A DNA stretch of 64,000 nucleotides from contig JADJDM010000002.1 of assembly GCA_016702705.1 (NCBI GenBank), positions 310,001 through 374,000 of the forward strand. Direction: 5' to 3'. The notes beneath the pieces are model-generated. The model did not search any database. It saw only the letters and a list, made by a program, of their open reading frames with translations, and was not told the DNA's origin. Source of the DNA: Bacteroidota bacterium. GTDB lineage: Bacteria > Bacteroidota > Bacteroidia > B-17B0 > Aurantibacillaceae. Position 1 is the first letter of the stretch. Each line of letters starts with the position of its first letter. The translations under genes were made by a program, and so were the position numbers. Below are positions 29,302-39,100 of this stretch, piece after piece.

Positions 29302-30879
29302 CTATTCCTTGACAAATTTTTGTATGCTAATTATATCCCCCTTGGCTTTCAAAGTAATTGTATAAAGACCAGATTCTAAATTTTCAATATCTATATTTTG
29401 ATTCTGAATTGACAAAGCACCATTTCCTATTTCGCTTCCTAAATAATTATTAATAATATAGGTTACATTTTCAGATTCAAAGCCCTCGACTTTAAGATAG
29501 TTACTTGCTGGATTTGGGAAAAGATTTATGCTTCCTTTTGCACCTATATTTTCTACATTAGCTGCAAAACATAAAACAGGACACTCCTCCGAAAAAACCA
29601 AACCACTTACCGTATCTTCAATTATTGCAATACTTTGAGGCTGTGTAATTGTATCATCGAAAATAGACAATAATAGTGTAGAGTCTGTTAGCGTAACATC
29701 TGAAATAAATCCCCCACTGCCTGAATCCCAACAATTAGAATTTGTTTCATCTAACTTTGCAATGAATATATTAGGTATACATTGAATAGATTGAGTTGCA
29801 CCAAACAATGAAAACTCATTACCAGTATTTCTTAAAAAATGGGCTCCATCTGTGCCCGCACCTCCTAATGTTCTTGTCCAGAGAAGATCTCCATTTTGCG
29901 CAAGCTTAAAACAATATACATCTTTGTACCCAGCTCCAAATGACTCTGTATTTCCTGCAAAAACATATCCTCCATCGTTAGCAATTATCGATCCTGTAAT
30001 AAATTCTTTATTCATTGATCCTTCTATAGTTTTAGACCATAAAATATTACCTTGAAAATCCATTTTCACAATGTAATTACCATCTTCATTATTATTGTAA
30101 TCGTGTTTGTAACCTGAAAAAATCAATTCTGAATTAGCGTTTTTCAATACAGTACCCAAATGAAAACGATTATATTCCAATTCATATGCTTTGCTCCAAT
30201 TTATTAAATTAGTATTCAAATTCACACTTGTAAGAAAAATTTTGTTTAGTATTGAACCCTGATAAGTAACTGCTCCAATAGTAATAATGTTATCATTATC
30301 AATCTCTATGAGTTTCTCGGCAGTAAAATTATTTGCCGAAATTTTCTTTTCCCATATTACAGTTCCTGAGGCGGAAATTTTCGTTAAGGAAATTACATTA
30401 TTGGTATCAGCCCAATCTATACTACTATTTGATAAACCAAGGTAATTTTGATCTTGGGTTTGGATTAAATCATCAAATGATAAAGATAAAGCCCATTGAA
30501 CATTGCCACTTGCATTCGTTTTAGTTAAAACGTTGCTAAGAATAAAAATGCCTCCATCATTTGTTCCAATAATCTTAGAATGTGCTCCTGGATAAAAGGA
30601 ATTACTTTGTTCGTATATTCTTTTTGACCATAACACATCTCCATTTCCATCAACCTTAACAAAAGCAGCAGGCACGGTTGGAAGAGTGGTTAATCCCCAA
30701 CAACCTAATATCATCCCTCCATCTGAAGTTGCGGTAGCTGTTTTCATATCCCCGATGCTTGTAAAATTCATGACTTTGAAATTTCCCTGAGCATTAACAG
30801 ATAAACTAGTTGCGCTTAAAATAAATATAGTTGTAACAAATTTTTTAGCGACTTTTTTAAGTAATAATTTTCCATTCAT
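29302..30879 (-). CDS. Secreted beta-propeller-like protein with T9SS type A sorting domain
   Basis: A 525-residue protein with a signal peptide (KKFVTTIFILSATSLSVNAQG). It then has repeated strands of the form 'GDxLWSKxI' or 'GxVxWxK' that suggest a PQQ- or delta-60-like propeller (about residues 35-400). It ends in a T9SS type A C-terminal domain beginning INLFPNPASNYL and ending IISIQKFVKE. It should be exported across the outer membrane by the T9SS and attached to or released from the surface. No enzymatic motif is seen. It stands alone between the sdh promoter and a long intergenic region. Confidence 0.85.
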   Translation of the reverse strand: MNGKLLLKKVAKKFVTTIFILSATSLSVNAQGNFKVMNFTSIGDMKTATATSDGGMILGCWGLTTLPTVPAAFVKVDGNGDVLWSKRIYEQSNSFYPGAHSKIIGTNDGGIFILSNVLTKTNASGNVQWALSLSFDDLIQTQDQNYLGLSNSSIDWADTNNVISLTKISASGTVIWEKKISANNFTAEKLIEIDNDNIITIGAVTYQGSILNKIFLTSVNLNTNLINWSKAYELEYNRFHLGTVLKNANSELIFSGYKHDYNNNEDGNYIVKMDFQGNILWSKTIEGSMNKEFITGSIIANDGGYVFAGNTESFGAGYKDVYCFKLAQNGDLLWTRTLGGAGTDGAHFLRNTGNEFSLFGATQSIQCIPNIFIAKLDETNSNCWDSGSGGFISDVTLTDSTLLLSIFDDTITQPQSIAIIEDTVSGLVFSEECPVLCFAANVENIGAKGSINLFPNPASNYLKVEGFESENVTYIINNYLGSEIGNGALSIQNQNIDIENLESGLYTITLKAKGDIISIQKFVKE

Positions 30880-30955
30880 AAAGTGTGTTTTAATTATATA
30901 TAATTGTGAGCGATTTCAAACATTTGGGATTACAAATAGCACTATTTAAAAGTTA

Positions 30956-31093
30956 TTACTAGAACAACTTATACAATTGGTGGAGTTGGCTTCACAACTG
31001 GTATGTTTTAATTAGTTTGATTTAGAATAAATTCATAAAACTTCCTTAAGCCAACTATAATTAAGACTTATTAAACTTAAAATGTTCTAGTAA
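30956..31093. repeat. Nested inverted repeats in the 30880-31338 intergenic region
   Basis: The 459-base gap before the desaturase gene holds no ORF. It contains an outer exact 11-bp inverted repeat (TTACTAGAACA at 30956-30966 and TGTTCTAGTAA at 31083-31093). Nested inside is an exact 9-bp pair (AGTTGGCTT at 30984-30992 and AAGCCAACT at 31048-31056). Together they could fold a hairpin of about 138 nt with internal bulges. It could be a small non-coding RNA, a MITE-like relic or chance in AT-rich DNA. Confidence 0.4.
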
Positions 31094-31257
31094 AAAAAAT
31101 AGTTTCGATTAAACAAAAAATAATTTGAAATAAACTTGGTTGCTAAAAAAAAACAACCACCATCTCAAATTGACTGATTTCCAATTGATTAATCAATGAA
31201 GTTTATCATGTTTGTAATTTTGAATTCTAAAATTTCATCATTTCGCTCAAAATATCG

Positions 31258-31265
31258 TATTTTTG
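31258..31265 (+). promoter_or_regulatory. Promoter -7 box of the desaturase gene
   Basis: TATTTTTG fits TAnnTTTG and lies 73 bases upstream of the ATG at 31339. A TTTC, close to the TTTG consensus, sits at about the -33 distance. Confidence 0.5.
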
Positions 31266-31338
31266 TACCTCATGTTGGAAAAATGACGCTAACATTTTAA
31301 ATAATTTTAGTTTAATAATTTCAAAATAATTGAATACA

Positions 31339-32454
31339 ATGGCATTTACACCTCCTCGTTTCGTTGACACAGACAAAAACAAATCAGAATTTTACGCAGT
31401 TTTAAGAAAAAGAGTAGATGGTTATTTTAAAGAAAATAACATATCGAAGCATGCAACCCCAGGGATGGTTGTGAAAACAATAATTTTATTAGCATTATAC
31501 ATTGGTCCTTTTGTTTATATGATGCTTGTTCCAACAAGTATTGGTATCACCATGGCGCTTTGGTCGCTAATGGGACTAGCGCTTGCAGGAGTTGGAATGA
31601 GTATTATGCACGATGCTAATCATGGAGCATATTCATCAAACAAAACAGTTAATTTTATACTTGGACACACCTTAAACTTAGCTGGTGGCTCGGTTTTTAA
31701 TTGGAAAATACAGCATAACGTTTTACATCATACATATACTAATATAGTAGAGTTGGATGACGATATTGATGATAAATTGGTTTTACGTTTTTCTCCGCAC
31801 ACCAAAGTAAAGTGGTATCACAAATTTCAAGTGGTATATGCTTTCTTATTTTATGGAATTCTTACTTTGTATTGGGCTTTATTAAAAGATTTTGTTCAAT
31901 ATTTTAGATATACCAAACAAGGGGTAAAAAAAGCTAGTGCTGCCGAAAACGCTAAAACATTTATTTATATAGTTGGCGGTAAAATATTTTATTTCGGATT
32001 CTTTTTTGCCTTACCAATTTTTGTTTTTGACATGCCAGTTGGTCCTTTAGTTTTAGGTTTTCTATTAATGCAGTTTATTGCTGGGATGATTTTAACAACC
32101 ATCTTCCAATTAGCACATACTGTAGAAGACACTACTCACCCATTACCGAATGCAGATAACAATATCGAGAATAACTGGGCAGTTCACCAGTTATGTACTA
32201 CAGTTGATTTCTCAAGAGACAATAAATTTATCTCTTGGTATGTTGGTGGATTAAATTACCAAGTTGAGCATCATTTGTTCCCTACCATTTGCCACGTTCA
32301 TTATCCAGAAGTTGCTAAGATTGTAGAGGCAACTACTAAAGAATATGGTATTCCATATTTGGTAAATGATTCTTTTGGCAAAGCATTAGGTTCACATGTT
32401 AGAACATTACAACGCTTTGGCAAGCTTCCAGAATTAAATGGCGCTTTAGGTTAA
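31339..32454 (+). CDS. Membrane fatty acid (acyl-CoA/acyl-lipid) desaturase
   Basis: A 371-residue integral membrane di-iron desaturase that puts a double bond into acyl chains. All three histidine boxes are present: HDANH, HNVLHHTY and the front-end type QVEHHLF, with another histidine in QLAHTVED. Hydrophobic segments between the boxes give the usual four-helix membrane layout. The QxxHH third box groups it with linoleoyl-CoA or front-end-like desaturases, but position specificity cannot be read from sequence. Start chosen at ATG 31339 (MAFTPPRF), not the TTG nine bases upstream. It has its own promoter and its stop overlaps the convergent mpl gene by 3 bases. Confidence 0.92.
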   Translation: MAFTPPRFVDTDKNKSEFYAVLRKRVDGYFKENNISKHATPGMVVKTIILLALYIGPFVYMMLVPTSIGITMALWSLMGLALAGVGMSIMHDANHGAYSSNKTVNFILGHTLNLAGGSVFNWKIQHNVLHHTYTNIVELDDDIDDKLVLRFSPHTKVKWYHKFQVVYAFLFYGILTLYWALLKDFVQYFRYTKQGVKKASAAENAKTFIYIVGGKIFYFGFFFALPIFVFDMPVGPLVLGFLLMQFIAGMILTTIFQLAHTVEDTTHPLPNADNNIENNWAVHQLCTTVDFSRDNKFISWYVGGLNYQVEHHLFPTICHVHYPEVAKIVEATTKEYGIPYLVNDSFGKALGSHVRTLQRFGKLPELNGALG

Positions 32455-33816
32455 TTGAGATTTAGATCTTCGCCTAACTTATTAAAATCTATTCCATCAA
32501 AATTTCCTGAGCTCATCATCAGTAAATTTTTATTGTCAAATTTCTCTGATTTTAAATAGGAAACTAATTCATTTGAATCTGTAAATATTTTCAAATCATT
32601 TCTTGCAAAAGCACTCTTAACCTGCTCTTCAGTAATTGGCTTTAGTTTTTTGTGTGCAATTGTATGTGGATTAAAATAAACAATAGCTTCATCCGCTTCA
32701 TTCATTGCCCCATTATATTCTTTTAAAAAATTCTTCGGTTAAACTACTGAATGTATGTAGCTCCATACAAGCAATTAAGTTACGTTTTGTAAATTGCTGT
32801 TTTACTGCACTGACCGTTGCTTTTAACTTAGATGGTGAATGTGCGAAATCTTTATACATCGCAAAATTCTCTGTGCGCTTTACTAATTCTAATCTTTTTG
32901 CTGCCCCTGTAAAACTTGAAATTGCATTATAAAAATCTTCATCGCTAATTCCAATACTATTACAAACCAAACGAGCTCCATTCATATTCATTAGGTTATG
33001 GTCGCCAAATATTTCTAAAGGAATATTCTTCCCATTAAATTGAACGCTGGTAATTCCGTTTTCAATTGTGTGTGCTGGAATTCCATATGCTTGTTGAGTA
33101 ATTTTTGGATTTACTTTTTCTGCAGCAAGCGCATCTAAATCCTTATCATTTTCACAATAAATTAAGGTTCCATTTTCTTCAATTAGTTTAATGAAGATTC
33201 TGAATTGATCAACATACATATCAAATGTTGGAAACACATTAATATGATCCCAAGCAATACCACTTACAATCGCAATGTTAGGGTGATACAAATGAAACTT
33301 AGGTCTTCTATCTATTGGTGAAGCTAAATATTCATCACCTTCAATAACTGCGTACTTTGCTTCTTTAGTTAGTTTCACCATCGTATCGAAACCAGCTAAT
33401 TGTGCGCCAACCATAAAATCAGCATCTATATTCATTTTTTTAAACACATGTAAAATCATAGAAGTAATGGTTGTTTTACCGTGACTTCCACCAATTACTA
33501 TTCGTGTTTTATCTTTTGTTTGCTCGTAAATATATTCAGGGTAAGAATATATTTTTAAACCCAACTCTCTTGCTCTAACTAACTCTGGATTATCTTCACG
33601 TGCGTGCATTCCTAAAATAACTGCGTCAATGTCATTTGTAATTTTTGTTGGAAACCAACCTATTTCAGTTGGAAGAATTCCAGCTTTTGCTAAACGTGTT
33701 TTTGAAGGTTCGTTTATTTCATCATCAGAACCAGTAACATTGTATCCTTTATGATGTAATGATAAGGCCATGTTGTGCATTGCACTTCCGCCAATAGCAA
33801 TAAGATGAATTCGCAT
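32451..33816 (-). CDS. mpl: UDP-N-acetylmuramate:tripeptide ligase; one frameshift
   Basis: Mur-ligase family enzyme that joins recycled tripeptide L-Ala-gamma-D-Glu-meso-DAP to UDP-MurNAc. It has the N-terminal Rossmann motif HLIAIGGSAMHNMA, the ATP-binding GGSHGKTT at about residues 109-116, EGDEY, SGIAWDHINVF and the C-terminal FAHSPSKLKAT. The frame breaks in the A run at 32725-32730; removing one base restores TEEFLKEYNGAMNEADEA and a full protein of 454 residues. Together with murQ at 17942-18769 it shows that this organism recycles peptidoglycan. It is monocistronic and convergent with the desaturase gene. Confidence 0.93.
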
Positions 33817-33910
33817 GTTGTTTAAATTTACTACTAAGTAAAGCTAAACTTGTTTTTAAAAGAAGTTGTTCGAATTATATTTTGCACAAAGCCTTGTTAC
33901 TAATGCCTAG

Positions 33911-35941
33911 CTACTTTACCATCATTACCGTGCCGGTAATTTGTTTGTACTCACCGTAAGCATTTTTGTATTCTATCAAATAAGCATACAAACCGCCTTC
34001 CTTTTTCTCTCCATCCCAGCCTTCTGAGTCGTCAGCTGTTTCCCAAATTTTTAGTCCCCATCTATCGTAAATAGAAAGTTTGTATTCAGTTTTCTCAACA
34101 TATTGCGTCATTGGTAAAAACACTTTATTTACTCCTTTAGGAACAAATGCATTGGGAACAAAAATACTATCCGTATGATAAGTGTCAACGATATTAGAGT
34201 TACTCAAAGCCATCACCCCAAAAGGGTTTCCAGTTCCTTCAACTGCTTGCACGTAGTAACTAAATCTACCCTGGTTTGGAACCAATTCTATCACATCATC
34301 AACAAAAGTAGTAAGCGAGCCCGAAACATTAGCAATAGGTGCCGGATTAAAAACATCATCAACTGAACGGTAAATATTATAAGAAACAACGGTTCCTAAA
34401 TAGGATTCATAATCAATCCAAGTAAGTGTATTTGTTCTGTTGGAATTTGATTTAGCTTCTAAAACAATCGACCTCGAAACATTGGAAGTAACGGTTTCTA
34501 ATCCACAACTATCAATAATTACAGCTTTATAGTAATAGGTGCGTTCAGATGTTTCAACATTATTATCTGAAATTACATAATTAGTTGTTCCGTTAGCATT
34601 TATTGAACCTAGTAGATCAAATGGTCCTGCAACATCCAAAGCACGATAAACTGCAATGCCCCTAAAATATTTAGTACTATCTGCCTTTATTTCTATTATA
34701 ATATCTTGTGATTCTTGAACGCTAACACTTTTTATATAAACGTAGCTTGGTTGCGGTTGGGTTTTACTATAAAATGAAACTTTATTGGAAGTTGAACTAG
34801 CCGTGTTAGTTGTATTTACAGCTCTTACAAAAAAACTATAGGTTTTGTTTTGAATTAAATTCGTTTGAGTATAACTAGTTTGTGTTGTGTTTCCAATAAT
34901 GGAATAAGCACCTCCATCTATCGACATATAAATGTTGTATTGCAGTATACCATCCTTCATATTTATGTATGGGTTCCATCCTAAAAGTGCACTCTTGTCG
35001 CATAAGGAATAAGATTGATTAAGAAAAAGTGTATTCTGACTTTGTCCAATTGTGCTAATATTTCCGCAACTATCTATTGCTGCTATAGAATATGTTTCAC
35101 TTGCCCCGTTTGGATTTGATGAAGTGTTGATGTATAATGTCGGTACATTTCCACAAACTGTATCAATCGCTAAAAAAGAAAAGCCTTGCACTGGCCTTTT
35201 ATAAATAACATAGCATGTTGCGTCGGAAGATGAAGATGGACTCAATCCCATAATTGTTTGATTAGTTGTGCTACTTATACTAACCGAATCAATACTTGGT
35301 GGAATAGGGGGGGTGAAATCTCTTAATAATGAGCCCGAAACATTAGAAACAGAATTGCAGCCGCTAGCATCTGCAATTTCAACTCTATAATTTAAAAAAT
35401 AGGAGCAAATATTAATTGTATCGCGCCACTTTACATCTGTTGTTGTGCCCAATAAAGTATAAGTACCAGTTGGATACTCTCGGTAAACATTATAATTTAA
35501 GGAAGAGCTTGTTGGCAAAGGATTAGAAATTGGATTCCATTGCAAGTAAGCAACTCCGTTATTGGGATTTGTTATAACTAAAAAAATGGTTCGAACTGTA
35601 TCTACTGCAGGAAGAGTAGTTGAACCATTGGATGTTGTTGTAATGTAATAAAACTTAGGTTGAGTACTTGTTGCGTTTGCCCCAACGTGTGTGTAAGAAA
35701 TTGTTGAGTATGAATTTATAATGGCGGTTGGCGTATAAGTCCCATTTAATGTATTTGAAGAAAAAACAGTATAACTTGTAAATTCAGCCAATGGATCAGC
35801 TGGTTGTTGCCAAGAAATGGTAACGTCACCATTAGCTAGCACTTGAACACAAGAAACCTGAGGGGAGCTAACTTGTGCAAACAGCCTAATTGTCAGCACG
35901 TTAAATGCAAAAAAAAGAAATATTTGCCACTTTTTAGTCAT
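33911..35941 (-). CDS. Secreted FnIII-like protein with type B T9SS sorting domain
   Basis: A protein of 676 residues. A signal peptide (MTKKWQIFLFFAFNVLTIRLFAQ) is followed by several beta-sandwich repeats of the fibronectin type III kind, with phrases such as 'VTISWQQPADPLAEFTSY' and 'YNIYRS' or 'YNVYRE' recurring about every 95-110 residues. It ends in a gliding-motility-associated C-terminal domain (IFVPNAFVPKGVN, YDRWGLKIWET, GWDG). Type B cargo normally needs a PorP/SprF partner; the only one in this window is at 7193-8116. Start chosen at ATG 35941; an upstream GTG would add two residues. Confidence 0.85.
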   Translation of the reverse strand: MTKKWQIFLFFAFNVLTIRLFAQVSSPQVSCVQVLANGDVTISWQQPADPLAEFTSYTVFSSNTLNGTYTPTAIINSYSTISYTHVGANATSTQPKFYYITTTSNGSTTLPAVDTVRTIFLVITNPNNGVAYLQWNPISNPLPTSSSLNYNVYREYPTGTYTLLGTTTDVKWRDTINICSYFLNYRVEIADASGCNSVSNVSGSLLRDFTPPIPPSIDSVSISSTTNQTIMGLSPSSSSDATCYVIYKRPVQGFSFLAIDTVCGNVPTLYINTSSNPNGASETYSIAAIDSCGNISTIGQSQNTLFLNQSYSLCDKSALLGWNPYINMKDGILQYNIYMSIDGGAYSIIGNTTQTSYTQTNLIQNKTYSFFVRAVNTTNTASSTSNKVSFYSKTQPQPSYVYIKSVSVQESQDIIIEIKADSTKYFRGIAVYRALDVAGPFDLLGSINANGTTNYVISDNNVETSERTYYYKAVIIDSCGLETVTSNVSRSIVLEAKSNSNRTNTLTWIDYESYLGTVVSYNIYRSVDDVFNPAPIANVSGSLTTFVDDVIELVPNQGRFSYYVQAVEGTGNPFGVMALSNSNIVDTYHTDSIFVPNAFVPKGVNKVFLPMTQYVEKTEYKLSIYDRWGLKIWETADDSEGWDGEKKEGGLYAYLIEYKNAYGEYKQITGTVMMVK

Positions 35942-35946
35942 CAACA

Positions 35947-35954
35947 CAAAGTTA
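35947..35954 (-). promoter_or_regulatory. -7 box very close to the FnIII-like gene start
   Basis: TAACTTTG on the minus strand fits TAnnTTTG, and only 5 bases separate it from the ATG at 35941. If used, transcription would start at or beside the start codon, giving a leaderless mRNA. No -33 TTG is seen. Confidence 0.35.
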
Positions 35955-36086
35955 GCTAATAATAACGTAAAATTTAAGCTTTTATTGTCTTATAAATAAT
36001 TAACAAACAATATCTTATAAATAAAAAATCAAATGGCTAAATGGTGTGCAAATTGTGCTTATTTCGCATCTTAAGGGTAAATTAGC

Positions 36087-36094
36087 TATTTTTG
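36087..36094 (+). promoter_or_regulatory. Promoter -7 box of the giant SPOR protein gene
   Basis: TATTTTTG, 45 bases upstream of the chosen ATG at 36140, with TTTCG at about the -33 distance. It overlaps the TTG that opens the longest reading frame (36092), which argues for the downstream ATG as the real start. Confidence 0.5.
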
Positions 36095-36139
36095 TTAAAA
36101 TTTAACGAACATAAATCGAGAGCTCCTCGTTTAAATTAT

Positions 36140-39100
36140 ATGTTTTTAAGCCGTTGGGTTAAGATTGTATTTGTTATTTGCATTGTTTTCTTAAACACTA
36201 CGAACGGTTTTTCTCAATACGGAAATGAAGACGAACTAAAAAAACAAGCTGCAAAATATTTTGAAGATGAGGAATATGCAAATGCCTACAAAGCATATTC
36301 TCAATTAGTTTCTAATTATCCTAAAGACCCAAACTATAATTATCGTTTAGGTGTTTGTATGTTATATACCGAATCGGATAAGAAAAAATGTTATTCCTAT
36401 TTAGAATTTGCAAATAAAAACATTAAGGATTCGGAAAAGGAAGCACGTTTTTATTTAGCAAAAGCGTATCACAGCAACTTTAGATTTGATGAAGCGATTA
36501 AGCTTTACACTCAATACAAAGAGATTGGCTCTAGTTCAATGATTAAAAAATTGAAAGTAGATAGGGAAATTCAATCCTGTAAAAACGGTAAGCGACTACT
36601 GAGTGATTTAAATGAATTAGTTGTTTTGGAAAAAAAACAATTAGCCGAAGGAGATTATTTCAGAAGCTACAACCTATCCGATATTGGCGGTAAATTACTG
36701 GTAAAGCCCGAAGATTTTATAACAGCTAACGATAAGAAAAAGAAAAACAAATCGATTGTTTACCTTCCAAAATCTAATGACAAACTTTTTTATTCGAGTT
36801 ATGGAACTGGTGATAATAAAGATATCTTTATTGTAAGAAAATTACCCAATGGAGATTGGAGTAAACCCGAAAACCTTGGGTTGCCTGTAAATACTGAGTT
36901 TGACGAAGACTATCCTTTCCTACATCCAAACGGGAAAGTTTTATATTTTGCCTCACAAGGTCACAATAGTATGGGTGGCTATGATATTTTTAAAAGTGAA
37001 TTAGATGAAGCAACAGGAAAATGGAAAGCGCCTGTTAATATGGATTTTCCTATTAATACACCAAACGATGATATTTTATTTGTTACAGATTCGTTAGAAA
37101 AAACTGCTTATTTTTCATCTACACGACAAAGTCCGAATGGAAAAATAGACGTGTATAAGATTAATACCGAACGTCGTCCGCCAGAATTTATTTACATAAA
37201 AGGAAGCATGTTGAAAAAACAAGCTGACCAACGTCAAGATTCAAAAATTACAATAAAGGATATTAATGCAGGCTCAGATATTGGTACATTTCAAGCTGAT
37301 GTTAATGGTAATTATTTGATGAAAATCCCAAATGGCGGTAAATTCATTTTCACTTTTGAAACAATTGGTTTTACTACACAATCAGAAGGCGTAGATGTTC
37401 CTGTGAATAATTCACTTGTGCCATACAGGCAATTAGCAAGTTACAATGAGCAAAAATTGGTTTTACAAAATTTATTTACTACAAATAAAGATGATGAAAA
37501 TGCGTACTTGCAATACCTTGAGATAATTGAACAAAAGTCTAAAATGGATGTAAATGCCTCCGATTTTACTTCATCAAATCTTGTAGCGAACAATAACAAT
37601 ACTGCAACAAACAATAACGCTGCAACAAATAATAACAGTACAAATAATAGTGCAAATAACAATGGCACAAATACCAACAATACTAATAATAATGAAACAA
37701 ATAACACGAATACAAACACTAATTCGAACTTAAGTAATACACAACTAGAAAAAATTGCTTTTGCCGATGCAGAAGAATTAAAACTTGAAGCGATTAAACT
37801 TAAATCGGATGCAAGTGACGCATTTACATTTGTAGAAAATCAAAAATTTGAAGCTTCGCAAAAAAATAAGGAGGCCCTACTTGCTATTGAAAATGCAAAT
37901 ACCGAACAAAATGCAACTAAAAAAGAAGCATTACAAACGAAAGCAAATGAACTACAGGAAGAAGCGAAAAAATTAGAGAAAAAAATAACAAAGAAGCTTT
38001 AACAAAACTTGAAGCGATACAAAAGGAATTAGAAGCATTAAGCAAAGAAAAAAGCAATGTTAATGAACTATCAAATAGCATTAATGCTGACATAGCGCGC
38101 AAAGAGGAAGAGCTTACCAAATTAGAACCGATAGTAAAGAAAAATAAAAACGAAGTAACTGACCTAGAAGCAGAAATTAAAAATGTTGAACTTGAAATTA
38201 ACAACACTAAGGATAAAGACTTAAAAAACAACTTAATTGCTCAACGAGACGAATTAAATAATGAATTAGCCACCAAGAAAAATGAACTAAAAGCAAATAG
38301 TGACAAAGTTGACTTTATCACCAATGAAAAAGAAGCGCTTAAAAGCCAATCTGATTTTGCGAACAATATGATTACTCAGGTAAAAGCAAACGAAAGCCTT
38401 ACGCCTGTAGGTAATAACAATGCCATAACAACAAATAACAACAACGAAAACAATAATGGCAATGTAGCAAACAATACAAATAATAATGGAGTTGTAACAA
38501 ACAATAATAACAATAACGAAAATAATAATGGAGCAAATACAAACAACAATAACAACAACGAAAATAATAATGGTGCCAATACAAATAATAATGGGGTTGT
38601 GACAAACAACAATAACAACGAAAACAATAATGGTACGAATGCAAATAATACAAACACTAATGGAAACAACAACGGAACAAACACAAATAATGTAACAAGT
38701 TTTGTTGAAGTGAAAAAGCAAACGGAAGACAAAATAAATGCATTAAACTCAAGCCCTGAATCATCGAAACGATTTGAAGAACAAAAGCAATTAAACAATG
38801 ATTTAATAACAAATATTACCAAGGAAATTGATGCTAAAAAAGCTGAACTAAAGGCTGCCAAAAAAACAGATGAAAAAAAGGCAATTACCGCTCAAATAAA
38901 AGAACTTGAAGCACTTAAAACAGATAAAGAAACGGACAATCAAATTTATGACTCGAAAATAGCTTATCAAAAAAACATTGAAAATAATAGTGCAAATAAT
39001 AATTCAAACACTGCGAACAATACAAATACTAATTCTGAAAACAACAACGCAAATATTGGCAATCAAATAAACGAGTTAAACTCATTGAATAATTCGGGGA

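Noticed and set aside
30956..31093. Integron attC site
   Set aside because: The arms lack the core-site consensus and there is no integrase or cassette gene in the window.
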